A stretch of 64,000 bases of DNA from Pseudomonadota bacterium (GTDB taxonomy: Bacteria > Desulfobacterota > Desulfovibrionia > Desulfovibrionales > Desulfovibrionaceae), in assembly GCA_023403845.1 (NCBI GenBank), contig JAEYDL010000020.1, positions 186,001 to 250,000 on the forward strand, in the 5' to 3' direction. The notes beneath the pieces were generated by a model. The model made no database searches. It was not told the origin of the DNA and saw only the letters and a list, made by a program, of their open reading frames with translations. Shown piece after piece: positions 63,278-64,000 of this stretch; within the stretch, counting starts at the first letter, position 1, and each line of letters starts with the position of its first letter. The position numbers and the translations under genes were made by a program.

Positions 63278-63421
63278 GCGGCCTGAAGGACGTTTCTTTC
63301 CCACCGGATGTGAAGCCCTTGTGCCGATCGGGGATTCGATTGCGCGTCGTGCGCTTCTGTGCTAGGGGAACCAATGGAGTCTGTTGGATAATCCGGTCCC
63401 GTGCGGAATGTGCGGGCCGGT

Positions 63422-63443
63422 CCGTGCCCACAAGAAAGCACGG
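63422..63443 (+). repeat. Leader hairpin before the ABC substrate-binding gene
   Basis: CCGTGC and GCACGG form a 6-bp stem around a ten-base A-rich loop, 27 bases before the start of the next gene. It is not followed by a long T-tract. Its role is unknown. Confidence 0.4.
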
Positions 63444-63470
63444 CCTTCTAACTTTTCGAGAGGAACAAGA

Positions 63471-64000
63471 ATGAAACGGAACATGCTGCAGTGGTTCGGC
63501 GCCCTTCTTCTTTCCCTGACACTCGTTCCTTCCGCCTTTGCGGAAGGCAAGCGCTACATCAACGGGATTGACGCCAACTATCCTCCCTTCGCCTATGTGG
63601 ATGAAACCGGCAAGCCCTCCGGTTTCGACGTGGATTCCATGAACTGGATTGCCAAGAAGATGGGATTCGTCGTCGAGCATAAGCCCATGGACTGGGACGG
63701 CATCATTCCGGCTCTGCTCGCCAAAAAGATCGATATGGTCTGTTCCGGCATGAGCGTAAGCCCCGAGCGTTCCGCCCGGGCGCAGTTTTCCGAGCCTTAC
63801 TGGACTATCCGCAAGGTCTTCGTGGCGAAGAACGGTTCCGAGCTGACTGAAGAGCAGGTGTATAACGGGAAGATCCGTCTGGGCGTTCAGCGCGGTACCA
63901 ATGAACATGAAATGCTCGAACAGGCTCAGGCCGCCAATAAGTACAACTATACGTTGCGCTTTTACGACTCCGGTCCCATGGCCATCGAGGATCTGCTGAA
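63471..64000 (+). CDS. Amino-acid ABC transporter substrate-binding protein, 3' end missing
   Basis: The first 176 codons of a family 3 extracellular solute-binding protein; the frame is still open at the window's right edge. A signal peptide (about residues 1-24, ending SAFA) is followed by INGIDANYPPFAYVDETGKPSGFDVD, the typical opening of polar amino-acid binding proteins, then the LLAKKIDMVCSGMSVSPERS block. It would deliver an amino acid to a membrane permease and ATPase, probably encoded next. The ATG follows AGAGGAACA. Confidence 0.93.
   Translation, partial: MKRNMLQWFGALLLSLTLVPSAFAEGKRYINGIDANYPPFAYVDETGKPSGFDVDSMNWIAKKMGFVVEHKPMDWDGIIPALLAKKIDMVCSGMSVSPERSARAQFSEPYWTIRKVFVAKNGSELTEEQVYNGKIRLGVQRGTNEHEMLEQAQAANKYNYTLRFYDSGPMAIEDLL

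Noticed and set aside
1..64000. CRISPR arrays, insertion sequences, prophage genes or toxin-antitoxin pairs
   Set aside because: No regularly spaced direct repeats, transposases, integrases, phage structural genes or typical toxin-antitoxin pairs were seen on either strand.

Overview
The window looks like a chromosome segment of a sulfate-reducing member of the Desulfovibrionaceae. The evidence is the end of a dsrMKJOP-type operon (dsrO, dsrP) at the left edge, a tig-clpP-clpX-lon run, arginine decarboxylase paired with a carboxynorspermidine-synthase-type dehydrogenase, and a generally high G+C content with strong GC-biased codon use. All names come from reading motifs and protein sequence by eye; no database search was possible.

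Layout. 1-2740: end of the dsr operon, a UUCG-loop terminator, and a small alpha/beta hydrolase. 2741-11112: a very AT-rich surface-polysaccharide island holding gmd, an orphan half-GT-B protein, a GT4 glycosyltransferase, a perosamine-synthase-type aminotransferase, a PglD/PerB-type acetyltransferase, an ABC flippase-type transporter and an acyltransferase whose reading frame begins with a (CT)12 repeat. The island ends at a strong terminator beside tRNA-Val(UAC). 11515-14966: an AaeXAB-like efflux set. 15240-16416: a small protein and a metallo-beta-lactamase-fold hydrolase. 16515-21404 (minus strand): a GC-rich sugar cassette of KdnB-like oxidase, DegT-family aminotransferase, a NeuA-like/PseG-like fusion and an SpsF-like cytidylyltransferase. 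21559-28781: gpsA, speA, the carboxynorspermidine-synthase-type gene, pgeF, 5-formyl-THF cyclo-ligase and a phosphoesterase.

29017-38215: RNase E/G with a long N-terminal extension coupled to queH, small exported proteins, a YkgJ-type cysteine-cluster protein, thiD, a GNAT gene in a compositionally odd block, and an FMN riboswitch in front of ribB. 38599-43559: an M16C (PreP-like) protease, diaminopropionate ammonia-lyase and tRNA-Leu(UAG). 43682-53314: tig, clpP, clpX, lon, a guanidine-II riboswitch with an SMR exporter, a sigma-54 response regulator and an M17 aminopeptidase. 53552-58812 (minus): waaA, ddl, an HD-domain protein and a YgiQ-type radical SAM protein. 58981-64000: an exported FG-GAP/VCBS protein, an RsmB/RsmF-like methyltransferase, moaA and the start of an amino-acid ABC substrate-binding protein.

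The main themes are cell-surface sugar chemistry and ordinary housekeeping. Surface chemistry covers an N-acetyl-perosamine-type route in the AT-rich island, a separate CMP-sugar cassette that may make an amino-Kdo or nonulosonate-like sugar, and Kdo transfer by WaaA. The most interesting points are the candidate phase-variable acyltransferase, the unusual four-gene CMP-sugar cassette with its fusion protein, the RNase E/G with its Arg-rich extension at the N-terminus, and two clear riboswitches. No CRISPR array, insertion sequence, integrase or phage gene was seen.
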